A stretch of DNA of 8,722 nucleotides. It comes from Cryomorphaceae bacterium. Its GTDB lineage: Bacteria > Bacteroidota > Bacteroidia > Flavobacteriales > BACL11. The notes beneath the pieces were generated by a model. The model was not told the DNA's origin, ran no database searches, and saw only the letters and a list, made by a program, of their open reading frames with translations. This document shows positions 1 through 6,013 of the stretch, one piece after another. A program made the position numbers and the translations under genes. The first letter of the stretch is position 1; the number at the start of each line of letters is the position of its first letter. The stretch spans positions 1-8,722 of the forward strand of contig CATIQX010000002.1 in NCBI GenBank assembly GCA_949531795.1, given 5' to 3'.

Positions 1-108
1 TATTTTATCTAATAATGAAACATTACTCTTTAAGGAATCTTTGAACCTCTGTTCAAATAAATTCATTTCCTCTTTTATAGGAGCTTTTATATTTTTTATT
101 ATAGACAA
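1..108 (-). CDS. Polyprenyl diphosphate synthase, N-terminal fragment (runs off left edge)
   Basis: This is the first 36 codons of a minus-strand gene whose remainder lies beyond base 1. The translation begins MSIIKNIKAPIKEEMNLFEQ and ends SLLDKI at the edge. This resembles the N-terminus of Bacteroidetes all-trans polyprenyl (octaprenyl-type) synthases, which carry an IKxPIxxEMxxFE pattern. The family condenses isopentenyl diphosphate onto an allylic primer, usually to make the menaquinone side chain. The catalytic DDxxD motifs would lie outside the window, so the call rests on the N-terminus alone. The start is taken as TTG at 108-106: an in-frame TAG lies five codons upstream, TTG is the only usual start codon after it, and the next candidate, ATG at 66-64, would remove the conserved IKxPI segment. 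The gene follows rlmN by 74 bp in the same direction and seems to have its own promoter. Confidence 0.75.
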   Translation of the reverse strand, partial: MSIIKNIKAPIKEEMNLFEQRFKDSLKSNVSLLDKI

Positions 109-129
109 TATAGATGTTAACTAGAAGTG

Positions 130-137
130 CAAATATA
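130..137 (-). promoter_or_regulatory. Putative -7 box for the polyprenyl synthase gene
   Basis: On the minus strand this reads TATATTTG, an exact match to the Bacteroidetes -7 element TAnnTTTG. It would place the transcription start near 125, giving a leader of about 16 nt before the TTG start codon. No convincing -33 TTG lies at the usual distance upstream. It sits in the short gap after rlmN, so the downstream gene could be transcribed both by read-through and independently. An 8-mer with two free positions in AT-rich DNA is weak evidence alone; its placement is what supports it. Confidence 0.45.
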
Positions 138-182
138 TAAAGATTTCTCTGTGAGAAAACTTGTAAATAGCTTTGTTGAAAT

Positions 183-1223
183 CTATTTTAGTTTGTTTAC
201 CAATTGTCCACAAGCAGCATTAATATCTTTTCCTTTACTTTTTCTTAGCGTAACAAGAATGTTGCGTTCTTCCAAGTATTTCATAAATTGTTCAGTAACT
301 CTGTTAGACGATCTTTCATATGGTAAATCCTCAACTGTATTGTATTCAATTAAGTTGATTTTACAAGGGCTTGCTTTGGTGAATTGCACTAATTTTTGAG
401 CGTCCTCAATACTATCATTAAGGTCCTTAAATAAAATGTATTCATAAGTAACTCTACTACCTGTTTTATCATAAAAATAACGAACTGATTCTCTGAGTTC
501 CTCAAGGTTAATTTTCTTATTAATAGGCATAATAATATCTCTTTTACTATCTTTTGCTGAATGAAGTGAAATAGCTAAGTTAAAACGAACCCCATCATCA
601 CCTAATTTTTTTATCATTTTAGCAATACCTGCTGTTGAAACTGTAATTCTTTTTGGTGACATCCCAAGTCCTTTTTCAGTTGTAATTAGGTTAATGCTTT
701 CCAATACTGATTTATAGTTTAATAAAGGCTCTCCCATGCCCATAAATACGATATTTGAAAGAGGTTTACCGAAATTAGAAATTGCTTCTTCATTTAGAAT
801 AAACACTTGATCATATATTTCTGCAGCGGTTAAATTACGAGCTAATTTCAATGTTCCAGTTGCACAAAACTCACAAGCTAAGCTACAGCCAACTTGAGAG
901 GATACACATGCGGTTAATCGATTCTTAGAAGGAATCAGAACCCCTTCTACTAATAACTTATCGTGTAGTTGTAAGCTGTACTTTATTGTCCCATCTATAC
1001 TTCTCTCCCCTTTGTGAATTTTAACGGCATTAATGCTAAAATGGTTTGCAAACAGATCACGCATAGGTTTTGAAAGTGAAGTCATTTCTTCAAAAGAAAC
1101 AGCTTTTTTCTTCCATAGCCATTCTTGTACTTGTTTAGCTCTAAACTGAGGTAGTTTGTGCTCTGCACAAAACTTTTGTAAGTTCTCTACACTTGTATTT
1201 CTGATGTCTTTTTTTTCTTCCAT
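183..1223 (-). CDS. rlmN: Dual-specificity RNA methyltransferase RlmN (23S rRNA A2503 / tRNA A37 C2-methyltransferase)
   Basis: RlmN is a cytosolic radical-SAM enzyme that methylates C2 of A2503 in 23S rRNA and A37 in some tRNAs. The 346-residue product has the family's usual length. The radical-SAM cluster motif CSLACEFC gives C113, C117 and C120 (Cx3Cx2C). MGMGEPLLN (161-169) is the SAM-binding GEP motif. C338, in DINAACGQL, fits the cysteine that becomes methylated (E. coli C355), and C106 fits the second essential cysteine (E. coli C118), seven residues before the cluster in both. All catalytic parts are therefore present. The N-terminal segment 10-60 (NLQKFCAEHKLPQFRAKQVQEWLW) is the family's accessory RNA-binding region. 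The ATG at 1223-1221 is preceded by a -7 box with only 8 nt between. It is divergent from the amidohydrolase and upstream of the polyprenyl synthase. No terminator is evident after its stop. Confidence 0.97.
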   Translation of the reverse strand: MEEKKDIRNTSVENLQKFCAEHKLPQFRAKQVQEWLWKKKAVSFEEMTSLSKPMRDLFANHFSINAVKIHKGERSIDGTIKYSLQLHDKLLVEGVLIPSKNRLTACVSSQVGCSLACEFCATGTLKLARNLTAAEIYDQVFILNEEAISNFGKPLSNIVFMGMGEPLLNYKSVLESINLITTEKGLGMSPKRITVSTAGIAKMIKKLGDDGVRFNLAISLHSAKDSKRDIIMPINKKINLEELRESVRYFYDKTGSRVTYEYILFKDLNDSIEDAQKLVQFTKASPCKINLIEYNTVEDLPYERSSNRVTEQFMKYLEERNILVTLRKSKGKDINAACGQLVNKLK

Positions 1224-1231
1224 TTCTTTTG

Positions 1232-1239
1232 CAAAGATA
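1232..1239 (-). promoter_or_regulatory. Putative -7 box for rlmN
   Basis: The minus strand reads TATCTTTG, an exact match to TAnnTTTG, ending 8 nt before the rlmN ATG. Transcription would start around 1227-1226, leaving a leader of only about 3-4 nt. No clear -33 TTG is present; the region where it would lie falls within the first codons of the divergent amidohydrolase. It lies back to back with the plus-strand box at 1243-1250, three bases apart. Confidence 0.55.
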
Positions 1240-1242
1240 TAT

Positions 1243-1250
1243 TACTTTTG
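1243..1250 (+). promoter_or_regulatory. Putative -7 box for the amidohydrolase gene
   Basis: The plus strand reads TACTTTTG, matching TAnnTTTG, and ends 4 nt before the ATG at 1255. With the usual spacing the transcript would begin at or next to the start codon, so the mRNA would be leaderless or nearly so. The expected -33 zone lies in the first codons of rlmN and shows no good TTG. The position also argues against any start codon upstream of 1255. Confidence 0.45.
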
Positions 1251-1254
1251 TGCT

Positions 1255-2385
1255 ATGCGATTTTTAACAGCCGATTATTTATTTCCTTTGAATACCACTC
1301 CAATAAAAGAGGGGGTTTTGCAAATTTCGGATGATGGTAAGGTTATTGCTATTTTTGAAAATAGGAGAGAAGTAAGTCAAGATAAATTAGAGATATTTGA
1401 AGGAATAATATGTCCTGGATTTGTCAATGCACATTGTCATTTGGAGCTTTCACACTTAAAAGGGAGCGCTGAAAAAGGAAAAGGTTTTGTAGAATTTTCA
1501 AAAATAATAAGGCTAAGAGATAACTATACAGACAGTGCTAAAAAACAGGCTATTGAGAATGCAGAAAAAGAAATGATTTCTAATGGAATTGTCGGAGTTG
1601 GCGATATTTGTAATAAAGTTGATACTTTAGAAAAAAAACAAAAAGAGAATTTGACGTACTATAATTTTATAGAAACTTTTGGTGTGGATTTAAATAATGT
1701 TGATGTTGTATTTAATCAAGCAATAGAATTGAGAAATGAATTTAGAGTTGCTGGTCAAAAAGCTAGCATAGTTCCTCATGCGCCTTATTCTGTGCCGCCA
1801 GTTTTAATGAATAAGATTAACAATGCTTTTGATAAAACCGATGAATTACTAACGATTCACATGCAAGAAACAAATGAAGAGAATCAGCTTTTTGAAAATC
1901 AGGATGGGGTTTTTTTTGATTGGTTAAACAGCATTAATGCTACATCAAGTATTTGGTTAAACAGAAACAAGCCAACTGATATTTTACAGGAATTATCGGA
2001 TAAAAAGGTGTTATTAGTGCATAATACTTTTGCTAAAAAAGAAGATATAACAGATAACTATTACTGCACTTGCCCAAGAGCAAATTTGTATATTGAAAAT
2101 AATTTACCTGATTATTCTTTTTTTAATAGCGATAAATTATGTGTGGGTACAGACAGTTTAGCTTCTAATAATTCCCTTTCAATTTTAGATGAGCTGGTAA
2201 TAATTCAGAATAATTCAAATTTTGATTTGAATACACTACTTAAAATAGCATGTAAGAATGGAGCAAAAGCATTGGGATTTAATAAATTAGGAACTTTTGG
2301 AAAAGGAAAAATTCCAGGTGTTAATTTAATTAAGAATCTGGATGGATTAAAATTTACCGCCGATTGTTTTATTCAGGTTATCTAG
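1255..2385 (+). CDS. Metal-dependent amidohydrolase (TRZ/ATZ, SAH/aminodeoxyfutalosine-deaminase-like)
   Basis: This 376-residue enzyme belongs to the amidohydrolase superfamily, in the branch of chlorohydrolases and of nucleoside or purine deaminases that release ammonia. The metal-site residues are all visible: H60 and H62 in NAHCHLELSH, H202 and the proton-shuttling E205 in IHMQET, H256 in LLVHNT, and D300 in VGTDSLASNNSLSI. H175 in VPHAPYSV and the CPRANLYI segment (273-280) are typical of this branch. An N-terminal beta-rich segment (1-50) and a C-terminal strand region (350-376) fit the composite sandwich that flanks the TIM barrel. The substrate cannot be read from the sequence. Aminodeoxyfutalosine deaminase (menaquinone synthesis) is one option and guanine or S-adenosylhomocysteine deaminase are others. 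The frame is open upstream to 1156, but 1255 is chosen because it begins the family-like MRFLTADYLFPL and follows a -7 box; the extension would run antisense into rlmN. Confidence 0.88.
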   Translation: MRFLTADYLFPLNTTPIKEGVLQISDDGKVIAIFENRREVSQDKLEIFEGIICPGFVNAHCHLELSHLKGSAEKGKGFVEFSKIIRLRDNYTDSAKKQAIENAEKEMISNGIVGVGDICNKVDTLEKKQKENLTYYNFIETFGVDLNNVDVVFNQAIELRNEFRVAGQKASIVPHAPYSVPPVLMNKINNAFDKTDELLTIHMQETNEENQLFENQDGVFFDWLNSINATSSIWLNRNKPTDILQELSDKKVLLVHNTFAKKEDITDNYYCTCPRANLYIENNLPDYSFFNSDKLCVGTDSLASNNSLSILDELVIIQNNSNFDLNTLLKIACKNGAKALGFNKLGTFGKGKIPGVNLIKNLDGLKFTADCFIQVI

Positions 2386-2420
2386 CGCATATATCCAAGT
2401 AAATATGAACTCTCTGTTGC

Positions 2421-2437
2421 ATATTTTATCAAAATAT
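2421..2437. terminator. AT-only hairpin in the convergent gap, possible weak bidirectional terminator
   Basis: The 96-bp gap 2386-2481 separates the convergent ends of the amidohydrolase and ispD. Within it ATATTTT (2421-2427) and AAAATAT (2431-2437) form a perfect 7-bp inverted repeat with a 3-nt loop. A second, weaker repeat, TTTTA/TAAAA, lies at 2447-2459. All pairs are A-T and neither strand has a classical GC stem with a U-tract, so the position between converging genes is the main argument. Apart from this I see nothing in the gap. Confidence 0.3.
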
Positions 2438-2481
2438 TATCTTCTGTTTTAATTTAAAATTCAGTAAAGCAATAATTTCTA

Positions 2482-3129
2482 TTATAAAATTCCAACAATT
2501 TTTAAATCTTCTTCGGTTGTAATTTTAAGGTTTTTTTCCTCTCCTAAAACAGTATTGATTTTTCCGCCATGTGATTCAAATACAGAAGCATCATCAGTAA
2601 AAATAGATGAATAATCTTGATTGTAAGCTTCTTTTATATCGGCACTCCAAAAACATTGTGGAGTTTGAACTTTAAATAATTTATTTCTATCAATTTGTAT
2701 TGATTCACCCCTATCTACTTTTCTATATGAATCCTTCACGGGAACAATAGGAATTACTCCGATACCACTTTTAGATTTAGCAATTAGGTTATCAATTAAT
2801 GTTGTAGAAATAAGTGGACGAACACCATCATGAATGGCAACAATAGTATTATCCGCTATTCTGACTAATCCATTCTTTACTGAATGAAAACGAGTTTCAC
2901 CGCCAGAAACTAATGTGTATTTTTGTGTAAAATTATAGGTGACACATAGTTCTTTCCAGTATTCAAATTGAAATGGAGGTAAAACCAAAACAATTTCCTC
3001 AAAGTGAGAAAATCGTTTTAAAGTGTGCATCAGTATAGGGGTGCCATGTAATAATAGAAACTGTTTTGGGACACTAGAGTTCATTCGCTCCCCTTTTCCT
3101 CCAGCAACTATTAAAGCAATTTTACGCAT
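2482..3129 (-). CDS. ispD: 2-C-methyl-D-erythritol 4-phosphate cytidylyltransferase IspD
   Basis: IspD joins CTP and 2-C-methyl-D-erythritol 4-phosphate to give CDP-methylerythritol, the third step of the MEP route to isoprenoids. The 215-residue length is normal for the monofunctional enzyme. The nucleotide-binding loop VAGGKGERMNSSVPKQFL (8-25) holds R15 and K22. The SGGETRFHSVKNGL segment is at 75-88. VAIHDGVRPL carries D101 and R104, RNKLFKVQTPQCF is at 148-160, TDDAS at 178-182, and K202 in GEEKNLKITTEEDL fits the substrate-binding lysine near the C-terminus. The ATG follows the queA stop with a single base between (TAA-T-ATG), so the two genes are co-transcribed and probably translationally coupled. 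It is the last gene of the block. It supplies precursors for the prenyl chains used by the UppP carrier cycle and by the polyprenyl synthase encoded nearby. Confidence 0.97.
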   Translation of the reverse strand: MRKIALIVAGGKGERMNSSVPKQFLLLHGTPILMHTLKRFSHFEEIVLVLPPFQFEYWKELCVTYNFTQKYTLVSGGETRFHSVKNGLVRIADNTIVAIHDGVRPLISTTLIDNLIAKSKSGIGVIPIVPVKDSYRKVDRGESIQIDRNKLFKVQTPQCFWSADIKEAYNQDYSSIFTDDASVFESHGGKINTVLGEEKNLKITTEEDLKIVGIL

Positions 3130-3130
3130 A

Positions 3131-4186
3131 TTATAAAATTAACATGGCATCTCCATAAGTATGGAAATTGTATTTATTTTTTAAGCCCTCTTTATATGCT
3201 TTTTTCAATAAATCTAATCCTGAAAATGCTGCTACTTGCATCATTAATGATGATTTTGGTAAATGGAAATTGGTTAGCATACAATTAGCAATCTGGTAGG
3301 TGTGCGGTGGAAATAAAAAGATATTTGTCCAGCCCGTAAATGGAATAACTTCACTTTTTGTTGAAACTGAACTCTCCAAAGTACGCATTACAGTTGTCCC
3401 TACAGCACAAATTTTTCTACCCGAATTTTTTGCCCTGTTAATTTTTATAGCAGCTTCATCTGGAATGATAATTTCTTCAGATTCCATTTTGTGTTTTGAA
3501 AGATCTTCTACCATTATATCATTAAAGGTTCCAAGCCCAACATGTAAAGTTGTTTCTGCAAACTCGACTCCTTTTAGCTCCATTTGTTTCATTAATATCT
3601 TGCTAAAATGCATTCCTGCAGTTGGTGCTGAAATCGATCCATCGTGCTTAGCATAAATTGTTTGAAAACGCTCTGTATCTTCTTCAGTTGGCTCTCTGTC
3701 AATATGCTTTGGTAAAGGAGTTTTACCTAACGCAGTTAAGGTTTCTTTGAATTCCTCATGTGTTCCATCAAAAAGGAAACGTAATGTTCTTCCTCTTGAG
3801 GTTGTGTTATCAATTACCTCCGCAATTAATTCGTCATTATCACCAAAGAATAATTTATTTCCTATTCTTATTTTCCTTGCCGGGTCAACTAACACATCCC
3901 AAAGTCTATTTTCTTGGTTTAATTCTCTTAATAAGAAAACCTCAATCATTGCACCAGTTTTTTCTTTATTTGCATAAAGTCTTGCTGGAAAAACTTTTGT
4001 GTTGTTTGTTGCCATTACATCTCCTTCATCAAAATAATCACCAAGATTAGCTACTGTTTTATGTTCTATTTCACCTGTTGATCTGTGTATAACCATTAGT
4101 TTAGCATCTTCACGGTTTTCAATAGGTTTATCTGCAATTCTTGTTTGTGGTAAATCAAACTTGAACATTGACAATTTGTATTTCAT
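3131..4186 (-). CDS. queA: S-adenosylmethionine:tRNA ribosyltransferase-isomerase QueA
   Basis: QueA transfers and rearranges the ribosyl part of SAM onto preQ1 at position 34 of tRNAs with GUN anticodons, forming epoxyqueuosine. The 351-residue product matches the usual length. Family signatures appear in order: [10 protein letters not shown] (9-18), [10 protein letters not shown] (61-70), [20 protein letters not shown] (174-193), [12 protein letters not shown] (213-224), HKMESEE (232-238), [11 protein letters not shown] (262-272), [11 protein letters not shown] (285-295) and [17 protein letters not shown] (305-321). No key segment is missing. The start at 4186 gives [10 protein letters not shown]; Met7 is possible but would trim the N-terminal strand. 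It sits 94 bp after truB and 1 bp before ispD. Unlike the tightly packed genes upstream, it has its own predicted promoter and a structured leader of about 55 nt. The other queuosine genes are not in the window. Confidence 0.97.
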   Translation of the reverse strand: MKYKLSMFKFDLPQTRIADKPIENREDAKLMVIHRSTGEIEHKTVANLGDYFDEGDVMATNNTKVFPARLYANKEKTGAMIEVFLLRELNQENRLWDVLVDPARKIRIGNKLFFGDNDELIAEVIDNTTSRGRTLRFLFDGTHEEFKETLTALGKTPLPKHIDREPTEEDTERFQTIYAKHDGSISAPTAGMHFSKILMKQMELKGVEFAETTLHVGLGTFNDIMVEDLSKHKMESEEIIIPDEAAIKINRAKNSGRKICAVGTTVMRTLESSVSTKSEVIPFTGWTNIFLFPPHTYQIANCMLTNFHLPKSSLMMQVAAFSGLDLLKKAYKEGLKNKYNFHTYGDAMLIL

Positions 4187-4207
4187 AGAATTTTGGTTTT
4201 AGTTTTG

Positions 4208-4229
4208 CCTTTAGGAAACTCCTGAAAGG
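4208..4229 (-). promoter_or_regulatory. Hairpin in the queA leader
   Basis: On the minus strand CCTTT (4229-4225) pairs with AAAGG (4212-4208). Inside, AGGA (4223-4220) pairs with TCCT (4216-4213) around a GTT loop, with one bulged C at 4224, so nine pairs form in all. The strand that follows is A-rich (CAAAACTAAAACC) with no U-tract, so this is not a standard terminator for truB. Loop bases AGTTT (4220-4216) are also complementary to AAACT (4205-4201) in that tail, which would allow a pseudoknot that competes with the inner stem. It lies wholly inside the predicted queA 5' leader. The function is unknown. The layout loosely recalls preQ1 riboswitches, but I could not fit it to the class I consensus. 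Confidence 0.45.
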
Positions 4230-4245
4230 TAGAATTTTAAGCCGG

Positions 4246-4276
4246 CAAATATAAAGTATTGACAAGCAGAAGTCAA
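4246..4276 (-). promoter_or_regulatory. Putative queA-ispD promoter (-33 TTG / -7 TATATTTG)
   Basis: On the minus strand a TTG (4276-4274) is followed after 20 bases by TATATTTG (4253-4246). Both the elements and the spacing fit the Bacteroidetes housekeeping promoter (TTG, 17-23 bases, TAnnTTTG). This is the best two-part match in the window. Transcription would start near 4241, inside or just after a GCCGGC palindrome (4246-4241), giving a leader of about 55 nt that contains the hairpin. The promoter begins only a few bases after the truB stop, so queA-ispD can be expressed apart from the ftsX-truB genes. Confidence 0.6.
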
Positions 4277-4280
4277 GTGA

Positions 4281-4985
4281 TTAGCTGTTTAGTTGCTTTT
4301 CAAAATCAGATACATCTAGGGCGTCTACTAATTGATAGTCCCCAATGGAAGTACGGCATAATTTAGAAAGATGAGCTCCGCTGTTTAAAGCAGCTCCAAG
4401 ATCGTGGGCTATGGATCGTATATAAGTTCCTTTACTACATTTTATTTCAAAACTTACTTTTGGTATTTTAACTCCTCTAATATCAAAAGAGTAAATGGTT
4501 ACTTTTCTTGCTTCAATTTCGAAACTCTCCCCTCTTCTTGCTTTTTCATATAGTCGTTCCCCACCTCTTTTTAAAGCTGAAAAAATAGGTGGTTTCTGAT
4601 ATATATCACCCATAAATTGTGCAGTAGTTTTTTTAATGAGGGCTTCAGAAATATGATTAGTTTCAAATTCAGCATCTATCTCTGTTTCTAAATCATAACT
4701 TGGAGTGGTGCCGCCTAAAGTAATATCTCCAGTATAGACCTTTGCTTGCCCTTGCAATTCAGAAATTCGTTTAGTAAATTTACCAGTACACACAATTAGC
4801 AATCCATTAGCTAAAGGGTCTAAGGTTCCGGCATGGCCTACTTTTATTTTTTTTAGACTATATTTTGTACGTATTAGGTTTTTAATTTTTCTCACCACAT
4901 CAAAAGAAGTCCACCCCAAAGGTTTATTAATTAAAAGGATTTGTCCATCTAAAAAATCCTGTACATTTTCCGGAATTTTTTTCAT
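4281..4985 (-). CDS. truB: tRNA pseudouridine-55 synthase TruB
   Basis: TruB converts U55 in the T-loop of tRNAs to pseudouridine and helps tRNA folding. The product has 234 residues. After a short N-terminal lead of about 13 residues come GQILLINKPLGWTSFDVV (14-31), the catalytic loop VGHAGTLDPLANGLL (49-63) with nucleophile D56, YQKPPIFSALKRGGERLYEK (about 129-148), and CSKGTYIRSIAHDLG in the last third. The C-terminal PUA domain found in longer TruB proteins such as E. coli's is absent, as is common for this short form in Bacteroidetes, so this is not a truncation. The ATG follows the uppP stop with one base between, the same TAATATG junction as at queA-ispD. The next gene downstream is queA, another tRNA modification enzyme. 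Confidence 0.97.
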   Translation of the reverse strand: MKKIPENVQDFLDGQILLINKPLGWTSFDVVRKIKNLIRTKYSLKKIKVGHAGTLDPLANGLLIVCTGKFTKRISELQGQAKVYTGDITLGGTTPSYDLETEIDAEFETNHISEALIKKTTAQFMGDIYQKPPIFSALKRGGERLYEKARRGESFEIEARKVTIYSFDIRGVKIPKVSFEIKCSKGTYIRSIAHDLGAALNSGAHLSKLCRTSIGDYQLVDALDVSDFEKQLNS

Positions 4986-4986
4986 A

Positions 4987-5778
4987 TTATATAAAGGATG
5001 AAGCGATTACAATTCCTCCAATAGCAAAGCAGTAATAAGCAAAATATTTTAATTTACTACTTTTTACTAATTGTATCATCCATTTACAAGCAAACATACC
5101 TGTGAGAAATGCAAAAATAAAACCTATTACTAGTGGGGTAAAATTCGTGGTTTCATAATTTATATTACCTGACAATACATCTTTAGCCATTTTACCAAAG
5201 ATTAATGGTACAACCATTAAGAAAGAGAAACGTGCTGCTTTTTCTTTGTCTATCCCTAATAATACAGCCGTTGAAATAGTTGCTCCTGAGCGAGAAATTC
5301 CTGGTAATATGGCAATAGCTTGTGAAATTCCAATAAGAATAGCATGTTTAACTCCTACTTTTTTTGTTGATGATTTCGCTTTGTCAGCAAGGAATAATAA
5401 AAATCCAGTAATTATAAGCATGCTCCCTACTAAATTCAAGGATCCTCCAAAAAGAGCTTCTATTTCATCATTAAAAAACACACCCACAATAGCAGCTGGG
5501 ATCATTGAAAGAACAATTTTTAAGGAGAACCAAAAAGAATCATTGTTTTTGAATTGTAATAATCCGTGCATGATCTCTATAATATCTTTTCGAAAAATAA
5601 TAATTGTAGAAAGTGCTGTAGCAAAATGTAGAACTACCGTCATCAGTAGGCTTTCTTCCCCTACTTTTTTTTCTCCTAAAATTGCTTTTGCAATTTCCAA
5701 ATGCCCACTACTACTAACGGGTAAAAACTCAGTTAGTCCTTGAATAACTCCAAGAATTATGGCATTTATAATTTCCAT
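4987..5778 (-). CDS. uppP: Undecaprenyl-diphosphate phosphatase UppP (BacA)
   Basis: UppP is an inner-membrane enzyme that removes one phosphate from undecaprenyl diphosphate, so the lipid carrier can be reused for peptidoglycan and surface glycans. Overproduction in other bacteria gives bacitracin resistance. The 263-residue protein is highly hydrophobic with about seven or eight membrane segments. The first signature, GVIQGLTEFLPVSSSGHLEI (10-29), carries E17, the serine run S22-S24 and H26. The second, GISQAIAILPGISRSGATIS (150-169), carries R163. These two motifs form the family's active site. The start follows the DUF3098 stop by 3 bp and the stop is 1 bp from truB, so it lies mid-operon. 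IspD and the polyprenyl synthase nearby belong to the same isoprenoid supply chain. Confidence 0.97.
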   Translation of the reverse strand: MEIINAIILGVIQGLTEFLPVSSSGHLEIAKAILGEKKVGEESLLMTVVLHFATALSTIIIFRKDIIEIMHGLLQFKNNDSFWFSLKIVLSMIPAAIVGVFFNDEIEALFGGSLNLVGSMLIITGFLLFLADKAKSSTKKVGVKHAILIGISQAIAILPGISRSGATISTAVLLGIDKEKAARFSFLMVVPLIFGKMAKDVLSGNINYETTNFTPLVIGFIFAFLTGMFACKWMIQLVKSSKLKYFAYYCFAIGGIVIASSFI

Positions 5779-5781
5779 ATG

Positions 5782-6003
5782 TTAGGCTTGTTTACCTTTA
5801 TGCATTATAGCAAATATTTCAATAATGAATCCTGCCGCAAGCAAAATAGGAGCGATTGTTAAGCGAGTAGTATTAAATATCTCGTCTGAAAATACTATTG
5901 GGTCATCTGACCCTCCTCCAATCATCAAGATTAGTCCGCTTGCCATGAAGGCTAAACCAACAAATAATAAAATGTAATTCTTTTTTGAAAATGCAAAGTC
6001 CAT
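5782..6003 (-). CDS. DUF3098 family small membrane protein
   Basis: This 73-residue protein begins MDFAFSKKNYILLFVGLAFM. It has two membrane segments, about residues 12-29 and 47-68, separated by a short loop with GGGSDDP and IFNTTRLTIAP. The FxFxKKNY start, the GGGSDDP-F-E-IF loop and the RxTxAPI entry to the second segment match what I recall of DUF3098, a Bacteroidetes family with no known biochemical role. It is nearly always found between ftsX and uppP, which suggests a part in division or envelope work, but that is inference from position. The frame is open upstream to 6096; the ATG at 6003-6001 is chosen because it starts the conserved sequence 10 nt after the ftsX stop, whereas longer versions would overlap ftsX with unrelated sequence. 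Confidence 0.88.
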   Translation of the reverse strand: MDFAFSKKNYILLFVGLAFMASGLILMIGGGSDDPIVFSDEIFNTTRLTIAPILLAAGFIIEIFAIMHKGKQA

Positions 6004-6013
6004 AGGTGATGTT

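Noticed and set aside
127..399. Plus-strand 90-codon open frame
   Set aside because: It lies almost wholly antisense to rlmN, which has all its catalytic motifs. The translation is low-complexity and hydrophobic with no recognisable domain.
1156..1254. In-frame N-terminal extension of the amidohydrolase that looks like a signal peptide (hydrophobic FLMSFFSSISFA)
   Set aside because: It is antisense to the start of rlmN, contains the predicted -7 box, and the family start is matched by the ATG at 1255. The hydrophobic look comes from the A-rich rlmN N-terminal codons read in reverse.
3300..4050. Three plus-strand open frames of 76-118 codons (3300-3656, 3747-3977, 3760-4050)
   Set aside because: All are antisense to queA, overlap one another in different frames and show no motif. 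They are shadows of the queA coding sequence.
4201..4241. Reading the queA leader hairpin as a class I preQ1 riboswitch or as a truB terminator
   Set aside because: The loop lacks the class I conserved bases and no U-tract follows the hairpin, so neither label is supported. It is kept only as an unassigned leader structure.
5246..5743. Plus-strand 165-codon open frame opposite uppP
   Set aside because: It is antisense to an intact uppP with both active-site motifs. Long antisense frames often arise from membrane-protein codon bias, and nothing recognisable is encoded.
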